From assembly GCA_036244855.1 (NCBI GenBank), contig BQKZ01000905.1, forward strand, positions 55,702-119,701: a DNA stretch of 64,000 nt. Reading direction: 5' to 3'. Positions within the stretch are counted from its first letter, which is position 1. Each line of letters opens with the position of its first letter. The stretch is from Temnopleurus reevesii (lineage: Eukaryota > Echinodermata > Echinoidea > Temnopleuroida > Temnopleuridae). Under the pieces are notes generated by a model. That model saw only the letters and a list, made by a program, of their open reading frames with translations. It was not told where the DNA came from and did no database searches. Positions 37,042 through 48,215 of the stretch are shown here, piece after piece. A program made the position numbers and the translations under genes.

Positions 37042-39480
37042 CTTAGGTTGAGTTCACATTGAAATAAATCAATATGTTTCTATCAAAGAGTTTCCTCAAA
37101 AAACTTTACTAAGGAAATATATGACCGAGTCAAAGTTAGCGGTGCGCGCAGTTGAGGCTGTACTAGCAAGTGCGAAATGCAACATGGTGTCTACCTTTAA
37201 CCCCGAAGTGGTTGAATGTTTAATTAGTCAATATCATTAATCATTGATTGAGCAATTATGCTTTTCATAAGGAACAGGAGGGTGGGCTTAGGGGCACATC
37301 TCTCCTCGACGGTGGAGCGATGGAAAGCCAGTGGCTGAGCTCCAACCCAAGCTTTATAAAAAAATCCTCCTAAACCAGTGATTTGTACATTTTTTCAAAG
37401 ATGCTTTTTGTGTTCCCCCGTTCCCTCCTCAAAACGACTGAAATGGCTTCGCCCGTGCAAAGTCATGGCTCATTTAAAATGATGAACGGCAGTGACTTTG
37501 CAAATGGGAGAAACGATTAAGAACAGCTTGAAGGAAAAACACACAAGGGAATGGGTCGCCAGGGGTCTTTAACGGAATGTTTTGACGATGGCCAACTTTG
37601 AAATTTTGTATTGATTTTAGCAAACAAAAACAACAATTGCACATTAAAACCGCCCAACACAATCTTGCCGGAAGACAACACATTATAAAGGAAAAAATGA
37701 ACGTAATTATCAGTCTGCTGCGACCATAAGCTGATTAATAATTAACGGCCCCTGAATTAATACGAGACACATAATATTCGACGAATTCAAAGGAAACTGT
37801 CCCAAAATCATCTTAATGATATGGATTGATGCTACAAATATCAATGCTTAATAAACAATTTCATGAAAACGACCACCAGTTAATAAGTGCTAATGTACTT
37901 CTGTTTAAACACTTCAAGCCAAGTCAGATGGCATGCTGTATTGGCAGATTGGAACAAAACATAGAGTTCGCACACTCGAGCAAATCAGTGCGGGCAAAAT
38001 GGCTGAAGGCGAAATCCCATGCCAAGGGCATCGATCAAGACAGTATCGATCCAAACAAGACGATGCCTCTAATCGATATGCCGATATCCTGACACGCAAC
38101 GGCGCCTGTTTTATTCTCAGTACAAGATTTTCGTCACCATTTTTCTCTTTCTCTTTCTCAATCTTGATGGGGCCGTCATCGTGTTGCGGTTAAAGCAAAT
38201 ATGGCATAGTGTGGTTTTAGACTCAACGAAAATCACTGACTTTTTGCTAAAAATATACACTATGCTCATAGAGAGTCAGATTTTAGAGCTCGTAAAATTT
38301 TAATATTATATTGTGATTACAGTATGGCGGTCAAAATAATTAATGATACAAATCATTATTTTGTCAATAATAGTAAAAGTGAATCACTGATTTCCAGTAA
38401 GTTTCATTTAGGGTTTGCATTTTCATGAGATCTGCACATCTATAAAATCTTTCTACTCATCACCATAAATGAATTTCTAAGCAGTGTACCGACTGACGGG
38501 CATGTTTTAATTGAGGTTTGATTGGATAAGTTAATAAGGTTGCAAGGTCTCACTAAATTCATTGCGCACGGCGTAGTGGATGTAAAAGGCGAGGGTCCCA
38601 TCAGTTTTCCAAGGGTCAAAGGTAAAATGGCGCCAATAATGTGTAAATTTATATTAATGTTCGACTGAGATCTTCGATGCTAAAAAAAATCATCACTGAA
38701 ATAAATCACCTTGGAATATAGCTTGCATTGTTAAACCTTGCGTAAAATTATAATTGGTTGATATTGAATAAAAACGCCAAAACACATAGATTAAAATTAT
38801 AGTCAATAAACCTCTTGCGTGGGACTTTTAAATATTTCAGTCAAAATTCATTGTAATTACTGAAAACTTAGATTCTGTTTCAGGCTAAAACCAGCAAAGT
38901 TTGCCAAGTATTTGTTATTAAAATGTTAAAATGGTTAAGGTGGTAAAATTTGAATGATATATCCACAGCCCCAATCGTCCAGGGCACATTCAACTAAAAC
39001 CTAGAGTATGCCGGAAAAGCATAATTTTGCGATGCATTACAACATGGTTTACTGTAACATTGTTTTACTGGTCGTACTAGTTGCTGGGACATGATGCAGA
39101 TATGTTATCATTTTCCTACGAGGTTATCACAGGCCAAAATGATACCCTCATTCTTGTTTGCACTCGACAAAATCTTTCAAGATGTATCACACACTTGTCA
39201 CAGGTTCAGGGCCAGAGAAAGTTCAACTCACACCTAAATTTTAATCGCGTCTTGAGACCTCTCATATTTCATATCCGTTTGTTTTCATTTTTTGCCATGT
39301 TTATACATATTTGAAATACTCCCATTTTTTCATGCGGAATAATTCATCTTATCCGTTAGGAAGTAGAGCAAAAAGACATAATTATCATTTGACACATTGA
39401 TCTCACACGCATGTTTGGGTGACCCAATACATACTTCAGTTGAGGAACAAGGTCGAAATGTTTTCAATTTCTGTACCCTC
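37042..39480. other. No gene recognised
   Basis: AT-rich; open frames are short and lack splice context. A weak DR1-like GGGTCAAAGGTAA occurs near 38614. Confidence 0.5.
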
Positions 39481-39482
39481 AT

Positions 39483-39511
39483 GCAGGGATCCTTGTTAGA
39501 AGGATCCCTGC
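39483..39511. repeat. Perfect 12-bp stem hairpin
   Basis: GCAGGGATCCTT and AAGGATCCCTGC surround a 5-base loop. The stem is too short for a miRNA precursor. Confidence 0.85.
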
Positions 39512-40338
39512 GTCATGTAAAAAAGCTGTATGTGATAGCTCTTACAATATGCACAATGATATCAGTCGAAATGCAAAATTTACCAGCATCATTAAATCAT
39601 TATGTTTTAGTGGCTATTTTAATAAACTACCTGTGCTCATTTAAAGGCGACACACACCTATCCGCTTTTAGCATGCATCGGTCCAGAATTTTTGACAATT
39701 GAAAACACTTCTTGGACGCACAAAGACGCAGGACTGGTATACTGTCGACTGACTTTCGGCGTACGCTCTTTTAGCGCAACGCAAACATCTGTCCACCGTC
39801 TGATCTGCGTTTACTATGCTCTAAGGGAGCGTCTTTAATTTTTATATTTAAAAAACGCTGTGCCAACGCAGGCTAAAACTTAAGAGTTTAGGGAAGGGTA
39901 ACGATTAGGATCAAGGTCAACTGTAAACAGTGATCCGAACAGCGGCTCGCATACTCCTAATACAAGCACATAAAATGAGAAATTGAGCAGGTATTTGAAA
40001 AATAAACAGTACATATCTGCAATCATATCCCAAGATTTACATCCATTTAGACATTATATATTGAATGTAAAGCGGGGTACATTTATCGCGACAATGTTAA
40101 AAACATTCAAGTTTGTTTAGTCGCGCATTATTGACCTGAACTTTGCGAAAGCAATTTTCCACCAAAATGTCAGCGTACGTATGGAATCCATACAGCGCAG
40201 TTTGACAGTCGAAAAATAATCGGCATGTATTATTCGATCAAACAACAGTTTGGTCCCTTCCATGAGCACGATTTATATTACAAGATTATGATAGGTTTAA
40301 TGGCTTCAAGCTGAGCTCAACTCTTGCTGGAGAAAAGC

Positions 40339-40449
40339 ATGGCGACTCGATGGTGTTTCCTTAAAATTTGGAGGAGCATGATGAATGGACCAAGAGCGTG
40401 GTTCAAACGAAGCGTCCATTCGACAACGTTTTTCGCTGCGTCAATCACG
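40339..40449 (+). CDS. Candidate first coding exon or small ORF
   Basis: An ATG with A at -3 and G at +4 opens 37 codons (MATRWCFLKIWRSMMNG and on) that end exactly at a GTGAGA donor-like site, with a stop two codons later if unspliced. The peptide is basic and starts like a mitochondrial-type leader, but no family or second exon is recognised. A related TGCG/CGCCAATC-x-CGGTGAGAT motif recurs at about 40710. Confidence 0.22.
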
Positions 40450-41035
40450 GTGAGATAACGCAACAGGCGGGTTCACTAAAAGATGCAAATTGTATGCATA
40501 TTTTATAGGCCTACACATCAAACCTTCTCGACAACCAACAAAATTGCCCGAGGTTTACCCGACATAACTAGTGATGCAAACTGGGGATCCTCAAGAATTG
40601 TAGTTCAACTATCAGGTTTGACTGTTTATACGAACAGTAACAGTTACCACGTAACTATGTACGTTGGCATGAATCTAATAATAATAAGCAATTCGACAAT
40701 GCTGTAGCTTCGCCAATCCTGGTGAGATGACGCAATTAGTGGATGTGTTAGTTGTACGTTTTGTAATTAGATAATATCTAATAAAACTCTTAAAGTGTGT
40801 ACGCATGAAAAGAGACATCAATTACGTGATTACATTTTCAACGTAAGACGCATCGTATGAACCGGGCCCAAGGATGACTGGTTGAGTGTTGTGCCTCGTG
40901 GGTAAAACTAACAATTTTAATCAGTGTATGTCTGGATTGATTCAATATCATAACTATGGAAATGAGACGATGTAAATATTGGTATTAAAGGGGGAAAAGC
41001 ATGATCGACAGCGTTTATGTAGGAGGATAGTGTGT

Positions 41036-41400
41036 TTGTGTTTGTGTTTGTGTGTGTGTATGTGGGGGGGGGGGCATATATTCGAGTGAACATGGAGAAT
41101 GGTATAATTTTCTAAGGAAATGTGCAGATAGATAGATGAAATGAAACATGAGATTCGGCTGCATTACAAATAGTTCAAAGTAAGAGAATGATATAGTCAA
41201 TGGACAGGAAGTGAAAGATGAATGGAGGGGGAGGAGAAGGAGGAGGAGGAAGAGAAGAAAGAAGAAGAAGGAGGAGAAAAAGGAGGGAGAAGAGGAGGAG
41301 TAGGAGGAAGATAGGGAGGCTAAGAAGATGAGAAATTGGAGAATAAGAAGGAGCTGGAGGAAAAGAAGACATCGAAAAAGGACAAGAAGAAAATGGATAA
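41036..41400. repeat. GT tract followed by GA-rich polypurine region
   Basis: (GT)n and a run of nine G at about 41036-41073, then a strongly purine-biased AGGAGG/AAGAAG stretch at about 41215-41400. Open frames on either strand here are low-complexity artefacts. Confidence 0.85.
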
Positions 41401-42475
41401 AAAGGAAAAGTACACAGGGGCTAAACCTGCAAGAGAAATGATGCAGTCCAAAAGATATCTAAAATAGTCACATATAATCGGAGAATCAATGTACAATATG
41501 CAGTTGTATACATAGAAGAGACACCGAGACTATAATCTGGCGTCCCTTCGTTTCGCCCCTAGCTCTTTAACCAAAGTGTTAAAGAAGAACGGGCTAAATC
41601 ATGCCCCTTTCAGAGCATTCTAATTGTGATCAAGTACACTGGTCGACCCTAGAGGCCTAAAATAAACTCTAGATAAAAATCAATACTATGAATTATTCAA
41701 ACTAAAATTCATTAAGATGATATTATGCAGTATGAGTTTATGCGAGATAGCTATAACTCAGCTGTCTGTATATTTCTCAGTCTCCGGTTGCTCGGCTGGG
41801 TGTCGAAATTATCATAAATGGCGTGAAGAATGACTAAAATATCGTGTGATTTATTTGTCGATTTGGTATACATTTTTATTCAGCATTAATTAACAAACAT
41901 TGATATGAAGAAAATTCAATTTCCAGAAATTTGAAATGTACACCAGACTTGATAAGTTTAGATACATTCAGAGTTTCGCATTCATTCAAAAATCCTAACA
42001 TTATTGATAAAGCTGTGATTAAATTTAGACAATTTATTCAGTATGCGTATAAATTAGCAAAGGGAATTATGAGTAATGCCATTTTCTTCAGAATCTGAAC
42101 AGAGCGCGTCAGTATTAACTCCCTTGAAATTCTCTATTCTGATTCCTTTTAGCAATGATTTTCACCCTCAACAAATGAGATGGAATGTAGAAAATGAATT
42201 TAGCGTTTGCGGCACAGATTCAATCTTTTTTTCACCCAAATGTCAGAAAACTAACGATGCGATCAAAATCTTTTTCATGGCTCAAAAATGACCGATCTAA
42301 ATAAAGCTGAAGAGGCAAACATATTTCACGCTCACAGACCGTAGCGAATTACTTCACACACAAAACACCTTTTTTTCATCCCACTTTTTTCTCTTTCTCC
42401 AACCGTAGACTTGCTAATCAAACGGTTGATATTTTCTCCTTGTTATTACTTTGTTTTCATTTTTTATTTTTTCAG

Positions 42476-42553
42476 TAGCGACACCTCTAGTAATGCAGAA
42501 TTCCCGCAGAGAGCGCAGCGAGATTTGCGGCTTGGGTTGGGGGAAACTCCTGG
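42476..42553 (+). CDS. Candidate exon next to an adapter-contaminated join
   Basis: A long T-rich tract ending TTATTTTTTCAG is followed by 78 GC-rich bases open in one frame (SDTSSNAEFPQRAQRD and on) to a weak GTAGGA donor. No family was recognised. Sequence quality nearby is suspect because of the adapter at 42633. Confidence 0.22.
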
Positions 42554-42632
42554 GTAGGACTTCGTCCAGGTTCTGCTAATTGGGTCACTGGAAATGAGTG
42601 ACGTTAAAGAGATTCTTGGGTGTGTGTAGGAG

Positions 42633-42658
42633 CTGTCTCTTATACACATCTAGATGTG
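42633..42658. other. Nextera transposase adapter remnant in the assembly
   Basis: CTGTCTCTTATACACATCT is the 19-base Tn5 mosaic end used in Nextera libraries. It is followed by AGATGTG, the start of the opposite mosaic end, as in the mate-pair junction adapter, and then the single N at 42659. This is not genomic sequence. The minus-strand frame it creates begins with the well-known adapter peptide MCIRDS. Confidence 0.95.
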
Positions 42659-43330
42659 NCATCGCCTACAACAACTTAATTTCCAAACATTGCAATTTCC
42701 AAATAAGCTCTTACACCTTATTGTATCCCCGTGCCTTTAATTGCAATACATAATGTGCATTGTAATCACGTCAGCTTTAATGGGCTTTTATTGCTTTCAT
42801 GCTAATCGCGCAGCGTGTGAAAGAAATAACCAGAAAATCAGTGCCATTTAATTGTGAAAGAAATTGAATGGCAAACAAAGTGCACAATAGGTGATAAGCG
42901 GTGCACAATTTGCAATAATAGAAAAGAATGAGATTTGAGTCATAGAAGTCACAAAAGCATTCCACTACCAATTCTTTGCAAAATATCGTGATTTATCTGT
43001 TTAAGAAGGGTGTGTAATAACACTAGCATATTTCGATTTAAAAGGATAAATATTGGAGAATATACAATACCAATGAAAAATATTAAACTCGTACTTACTC
43101 GCCTAATCTTTGTTTTACTTCTAAAGTTGGTGCATACAAATTTGCCTGATTGACATTTCTTTAAATTGAAAGTTATGGGATCTCATTTTTAGCAATATTC
43201 AGGAGAGGTCATTAAACGTTCACAAGACAGTTGCAGGTTATGAATATTCCATCTTCTGATTTCAGACTCCTGTAATTTGGATACAAATTTAAATTTGGAA
43301 AATAATCCGCCTCGTGTCGGAGACATGAGA

Positions 43331-43487
43331 GAGCTTTAGCATATTATTAGACGGTAGTGCCGATCACAACGTTAGCTCTAAGGTCCATTCAAGAAGTAGT
43401 GTTGTGTTGGTACACCCTTCTGGAACGGACCTTAGAGCTAACGTTGTGATCAGCCATACCGTCTTGTACATGCTAAAGGTTCCTATT
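43331..43487. mobile_element. Fold-back MITE, second copy of the CACAACGTTAGCT family
   Basis: The core GATCACAACGTTAGCTCTAA with its complement and the GTTGTGTTGGT loop match the 32456 element. The left terminus is degraded or rearranged around CTTTAGCATATTATTAG. Confidence 0.7.
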
Positions 43488-46420
43488 AAAGCTAGGTAGG
43501 TCGATGGCACCATGAAATGTAACCATCTATTGAGAAGAGTTAAATAGATGCTTGAAATGACCTATTCACATTTTATCTTCCTGTGACTGGTTTACGAGCG
43601 ACATAATTTTCAAGAAATCTCTTAATATAATTGGGTTGTTTCGGATGAATTGGCGTGAAAATATATCAGCGATGTGATGTTATTTTGTGTGTCGATGGGT
43701 GGTCACTTAAAAATGTCAAATTTCATGAATTCTTCTAGGGGAGAGCTATTCATGATAATTTAAAGAAAGTCTATAATTACATTCCAATCTTCGCTATTCT
43801 CACTTTCGCTGATCAAGATACCCTATGATAATGATGGTAATAATAATAGTATTAATAATAATGATAATATAACCAGGTGACATACAATGAATGAAATGTT
43901 TCTTATTGCTCAACCCTTGGTGTCCTTCTAAAAGCAACCATTTCCTCATTAATTCACTTCTTCTTAACCCATTGGCTACTGGAAAGAGGCGTCTCAGCAT
44001 AACGTATATTTATACGGGAATCAAATAATTCAGTAGTCAATAGGCTAAAACAATAATTCAAAATTACCGTGTGATAATCATGGTTACAAAGCATAATGGA
44101 ACAAAAATATAACGAATTACTCCCCATGAGTTGACCTGTATTAAAAATATGCATTTTACCAACCCAACTCCAACCCTTGGGATAAAAGAATTCCCATAGC
44201 CCCTGAGAAAAAGCACGATTCCTTGTTATTTCTACTTCTCAAATGAAAGATTTTCCCTCTTTATTGGTAAAAATCCTCCCTCTTCTCTCTCTATTCCCAT
44301 CACCGAATCTTATTTTTTAAACCCAGACGCCTGGCCTAGAGCTGTTCTCAAATTTCACGAGATCTTCCATTCAAAATTGAAAATAGTGCTGGGGCGATGA
44401 TTAAGTCTAGTGTGCTTCGAATGCTAATGCGATCCTGGAAAAAACTCACGAGTATATCCATAATATCTTGGATCAAAAATGAAAAGAAATGGAAGGAGCC
44501 TCGGTAGAATCTTAAAGTTCTGAAGACAACCTTGTATTTTCTTTGAACGGGCCAAGGCATTGCCAAGGAGAAAGAATAATAAAAATAATGATAAGTGATG
44601 GGAAAGGAATGAAGGTGGATAATTTGATGATAGTCCACATTCCATGTTCACAATTTGATTTTCATAGTTCAATACGATATTCAACTTTGCCGCAATCAAA
44701 GGCGTAATTTGTAGTGTTGAGTCAAATAAACTGCTTTACGTCTGCGTATAAAAGTAAAACAATTATCTAAACTTTAAATAATGGTAGCTATTTGTTAATT
44801 TCTTTGTAAGAGCACTCTTTCTTGGCTACCACAGCCAAACACACACAAATGAAAATATTTTTTACTGCGTTTGGAACTTGTGTTGCTATAATTCACCCTT
44901 AAAATTGTGAGAGGGTAATAAACGTTGAACAAATGTATGAAAATTGAAACGTTTTTACAGAAATCGCAATTCTTTTCACATCCAATAGTCCACGATAGCA
45001 CAAGATTAACGACACTTCGTCTGATACGTTCATTTTGGGAGTCCCAGACCAGTAGCTAATGGAAGAATTAGTCACAAATACGGCATTTCCTCATCCTCCA
45101 TCGCTCACAAATTAACCATGATTAGAGGGATTCTGAGACAGATCATTCATGAGTGAAGTGTGAGGCATCCATGGTGATGGTGTCCAAAGGAATGATCCTA
45201 GACTTACGATATTGGGTGAATCAATGAATATATTTCCACAATTTGTATTTCCTTCATTAATTTATGCGCAACTAAAGCACGATGTTAATAGTTTAGACAA
45301 TTTTTCCTGCATCTACCTTTTTTTTAATGAAGATGTCCAATGAGCATAGAAATAGGTTGCACATGAAAAATCGGTTTCCACAGAGAGATGTCCCAATGTT
45401 TTATTTTTGTCACTCTTAAGTGCTAGATGCTAAATTGATATTTCTAAAGGTTAGTGAAATGACAGCCTGTTGAAATGGTAAATTTACATTGTAAATGCTT
45501 TGGATCTAACATTACAGTGGTTGGATCCAACAATTGTGAAACTTTATTTTACAATTCTAACTTTGTGAAGTATAATTTGACATTTAGGTGTTGTATCTTC
45601 TGTAGTGTGCCATTCTTGGAAAATAGTGTCCACATTCTAATGCTCAGAGCTGCATTTCTTATATAAATCTTTAATAAATGAAGTACACTGAAAAAGTTCA
45701 TCGAATAGGAACAAGCATTCTGACACAAATATCTGGATAAGAGTGATGACGGGAACTATCACCAGATAAAGCCGGGAGTGGCATTGTCTGACCGCGCCTC
45801 ATCCTGATCTCATGCCGGAGTTCAAAACATTATTACTCGTGATTTTCATCGCTTGGCTCTCATTTCGGTGTCTTGATTACCAACAGAAAAAAAATGGAAG
45901 GGGAACGGGTTAAGGTAGTGAGACAGAATACAACGAAATATGTGTTTGAAGAAGGAAAAGTATGTCAAGCAATTTCTCTTTTCAATCATCACCCAAATGG
46001 AAGATGAATACTACTGAATAAAATCTATTCCAGACAATTTAGGCGTCTTCATCATTATGTACGGTTACCTGTATAAGATCTTTGCATCATTAAAACACTC
46101 AATATTGCAAAAATGTGAACAATGTTCGGTAAGATTCGATTTAAAGGATTTAACTATCCCAATCCCTCATTAACAAAGAGAGAAACTACGATTCTCTAAG
46201 ACATTGTATTCACTTTCTACATGTTCTAACAAGAAAATGTTGGGTTTCATCCTGTATGGTATAAACGAATGGCGCATTTAATGAACTTTGATGTAAATTG
46301 GAACTATTACTTTTCAGATTTGTAGTTTCAGTTCCGCCTGTAAGGTTTCTCCCTTGCATGCTATTCAGCTATGGAATTCGTTAGATTGTTGTTCATAGTA
46401 CGACGTTAATGAAGATTCAC
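43488..46420. other. No gene recognised downstream of netrin exon 1
   Basis: AT-rich. It contains an AAT/ATAATAATG simple-repeat patch at about 43826-43870. No LE or NTR coding exon is visible on the minus strand. Confidence 0.5.
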
Positions 46421-46505
46421 TAATCTGTAGGAAGAAGACTGTGAATGGTATTCGGCAAGGATTGTACAGATATAATGAGAAGAACTATAGTGTGGTTGTT
46501 TTTGT

Positions 46506-46511
46506 ACTTAC
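46506..46511 (-). other. Splice donor of netrin exon 1
   Basis: On the minus strand the exon reads GAATGCATAC followed by GTAAGT. The open frame runs on only about 30 codons of non-netrin sequence before a stop. This fixes the exon end and gives a phase-1 intron. Confidence 0.9.
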
Positions 46512-47520
46512 GTATGCATTCATTGGCTTCCTTTGAAGTAGCTCGAGCCCAGGGTCTGTCATAATGGAAGGTCTTACAAAGCTCACATTCCCTTCCAGCC
46601 GTGTTATGCTTACAGTCGCACTCCATCTCCCCGTCCCGTCCAGGACCGCAGCTGGACGCGTGACCGTTACACTTACAACGTCCACCCACGGACAGATCGG
46701 AGAGGGCGTAGTATAGATTCTCCCGAGGGTTTTCGTCCGCTTCGTCCTCGCCCAGGAGCGGAAGCTTGTTGAAGACGATCTTGATGTCCGTGGCGGTGAC
46801 CCAGTCCTGCAGTACGGGGCTGTTGTCGAAGTCGTAGGCGGATGGACGTCCCTCAAGGGTGCTGAAGGCCACACGGGACCCCGCGATAAGATCCGAGCTA
46901 TGTATATCCGTGCAGGCTGGTTCCTGCTCATTCTGCTTGGTGATGACAGCATTCTTAGGCATCCCGTAGGTCTTCCGGCACTGGCTGGAGTAGTACTGAT
47001 AAGGTTGCCACGTCTTGCCGAAGTCCTGCGACTTGTAGATTACCATGGAGTCTGGATGCAGCCAGCAAAACTCCATAGAGATGTAGGTGATCTCAAAGCG
47101 CTTGGCCAAGTTGAGCGTTAGAGTGACATTATGCTGGCTATCGGTAAACGGTTCCGACTGCCAGCAGGTTAGGTTGTTAGGATTATGCAGATCGGTCAGA
47201 TACGAAGCTGGGTGGCGGCGTTTCGGATGGCTTTCGTCGCAGATGAAGCAGTTCCGTTGCCTCTCTCCTTCTGCTCCGCTTGACAAGGCGCAGAAGCGGC
47301 TCGGAGGATCACCGCACGTGCTCGATGCCTCGACGGGGGCCTGGAACGCTGCGTTGACGAAGTCCGGCTCGCATCGCTTAGGGACGTTATTCTCCCCATA
47401 GCATGGGTCCCTCCTGGAGTCTTGGGCCGCAAACATGCTAAGACCCGTACTCCGGGCTCCCTGACACCTGTCAAAACCCATAATGACAAAAACGCTAACC
47501 ACGTACCACCACAGCGCCAT
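46512..47520 (-). CDS. NTN1: Netrin, first coding exon (netrin-1/3 class)
   Basis: This exon encodes the N-terminal 336 residues of a secreted laminin-related guidance cue; netrins bind DCC/neogenin and UNC5 receptors. Residues 1-21 form a hydrophobic signal peptide ending CQG. The laminin N-terminal domain (VI) covers about residues 38-280, with netrin hallmarks such as KQNEQE (195-200), [17 protein letters not shown] (231-247) and [14 protein letters not shown] (276-289). The first LE module follows, with all eight cysteines at 282, 284, 291, 301, 303, 312, 315 and 335. N-glycosylation sequons are at N116 and N131. I chose the Met at 47520 because it has A at -3 and G at +4 and directly precedes the signal peptide; an upstream in-frame Met at 47562 has a poor context. 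The exon ends after one base of a split codon at a GTAAGT donor. The LE2, LE3 and NTR domains are not in the window. Family assignment is very secure; the netrin-1 versus netrin-3 label is not. Confidence 0.95.
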
Positions 47521-48054
47521 TTTCGGCCCCGTCCTTCCTAGACAAAGACTTGAAGATTTCATCCAAAAAAAATTGTTTAATCCAAAACTAATGTGTTGAA
47601 AGTAAATATAAATCCAAATTACTGTGTATCACTCAATCCTTTCCGAATTTATAGGAATAAATAATATCCTAAGAACATTGAATGATCACATGAGATCCGA
47701 ATATTTCATATGACTCAAATATAAATCACATCATAAATCTTTGTTATAATCCTCTTGAACAATCTGATCTCATAATTCCGAGAGAAGGGTGAAAACACAA
47801 TTCGAATCTCCCAAGGTTGATTCCAAGTGAGGGCAAAAAGATGGTGAGAGTCGCGATATACCCAAATGCAGAAAATATTGAAGAACTGGAAGAAATCCTA
47901 ATCGATATGATATGATTACATCCAAATTATGTTACGATCAATATACATCCAGTGACATTGTGCCTGACATTTCCAATTGACTCCCTTTCTTTCTCCTCTC
48001 ACTCTAGTTCATCCGCCTGCCACAAACCCTTGAAATGCGTTTCACTCGAGTTAT
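47521..48054 (-). other. Probable netrin 5' UTR / leader region
   Basis: This AT-rich stretch lies between the netrin start codon and the CpG-rich patch. It includes the alternative in-frame Met at 47562 with a weak context. I see no coding signal or repeat. It could be 5' UTR or include a leader intron; the sequence does not decide. Confidence 0.35.
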
Positions 48055-48215
48055 GATGAGTGCACTATGCAGAGCGAGTGAGCGAGCGTCGAACCGTACG
48101 TGCATGCACCGAACGCCTTGCCGAACGCCTTGCTCTGCATTGCATTCAAACGCAGCGATCTTCAGAAGATTCAACTTAGCGGAACTGCGCGTGCGTTGAA
48201 CCGAGCCAATAGGAA
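48055..48215 (-). promoter_or_regulatory. Putative netrin promoter / CpG-rich patch
   Basis: This patch about 540-700 bases upstream of the chosen netrin ATG is much richer in GC and CpG than the surrounding sequence. It contains alternating CG/GCA motifs, an inverted CCAAT box (CCAAT on the plus strand at 48206-48210, so ATTGG for the minus-strand gene), an NRF1-like GCGCGTGCG at about 48187-48195 and a direct repeat of CGAACGCCTTGC at about 48111-48132. Promoter assignment is inferred from position and composition. No start site can be fixed from sequence alone. Confidence 0.45.

Larger units (their letters stand above)
1..46505 (-). other. Noncoding stretch, probably netrin intron 1 (extends beyond window)
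   Basis: I scanned this region on both strands for netrin LE modules (paired Cys-x-Cys with a following CxxC) and for an NTR domain, and found none. If the netrin transcript continues leftward, the whole region is first intron. It could also contain other transcription units, and the weak exon candidates are listed separately. Intron status is inference from strand and donor only. Confidence 0.4.

Noticed and set aside
39483..39511. Possible miRNA hairpin
   Set aside because: The stem is only 12 bp and does not extend to a ~22-nt duplex.
42464..42649. Minus-strand frame beginning MCIRDS
   Set aside because: Its start is translated Nextera adapter, not genomic DNA.
46485..47489. Other-frame and antisense open frames across the netrin exon
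   Set aside because: They are shadows in GC-rich coding sequence; only the 47520-start frame shows netrin homology.
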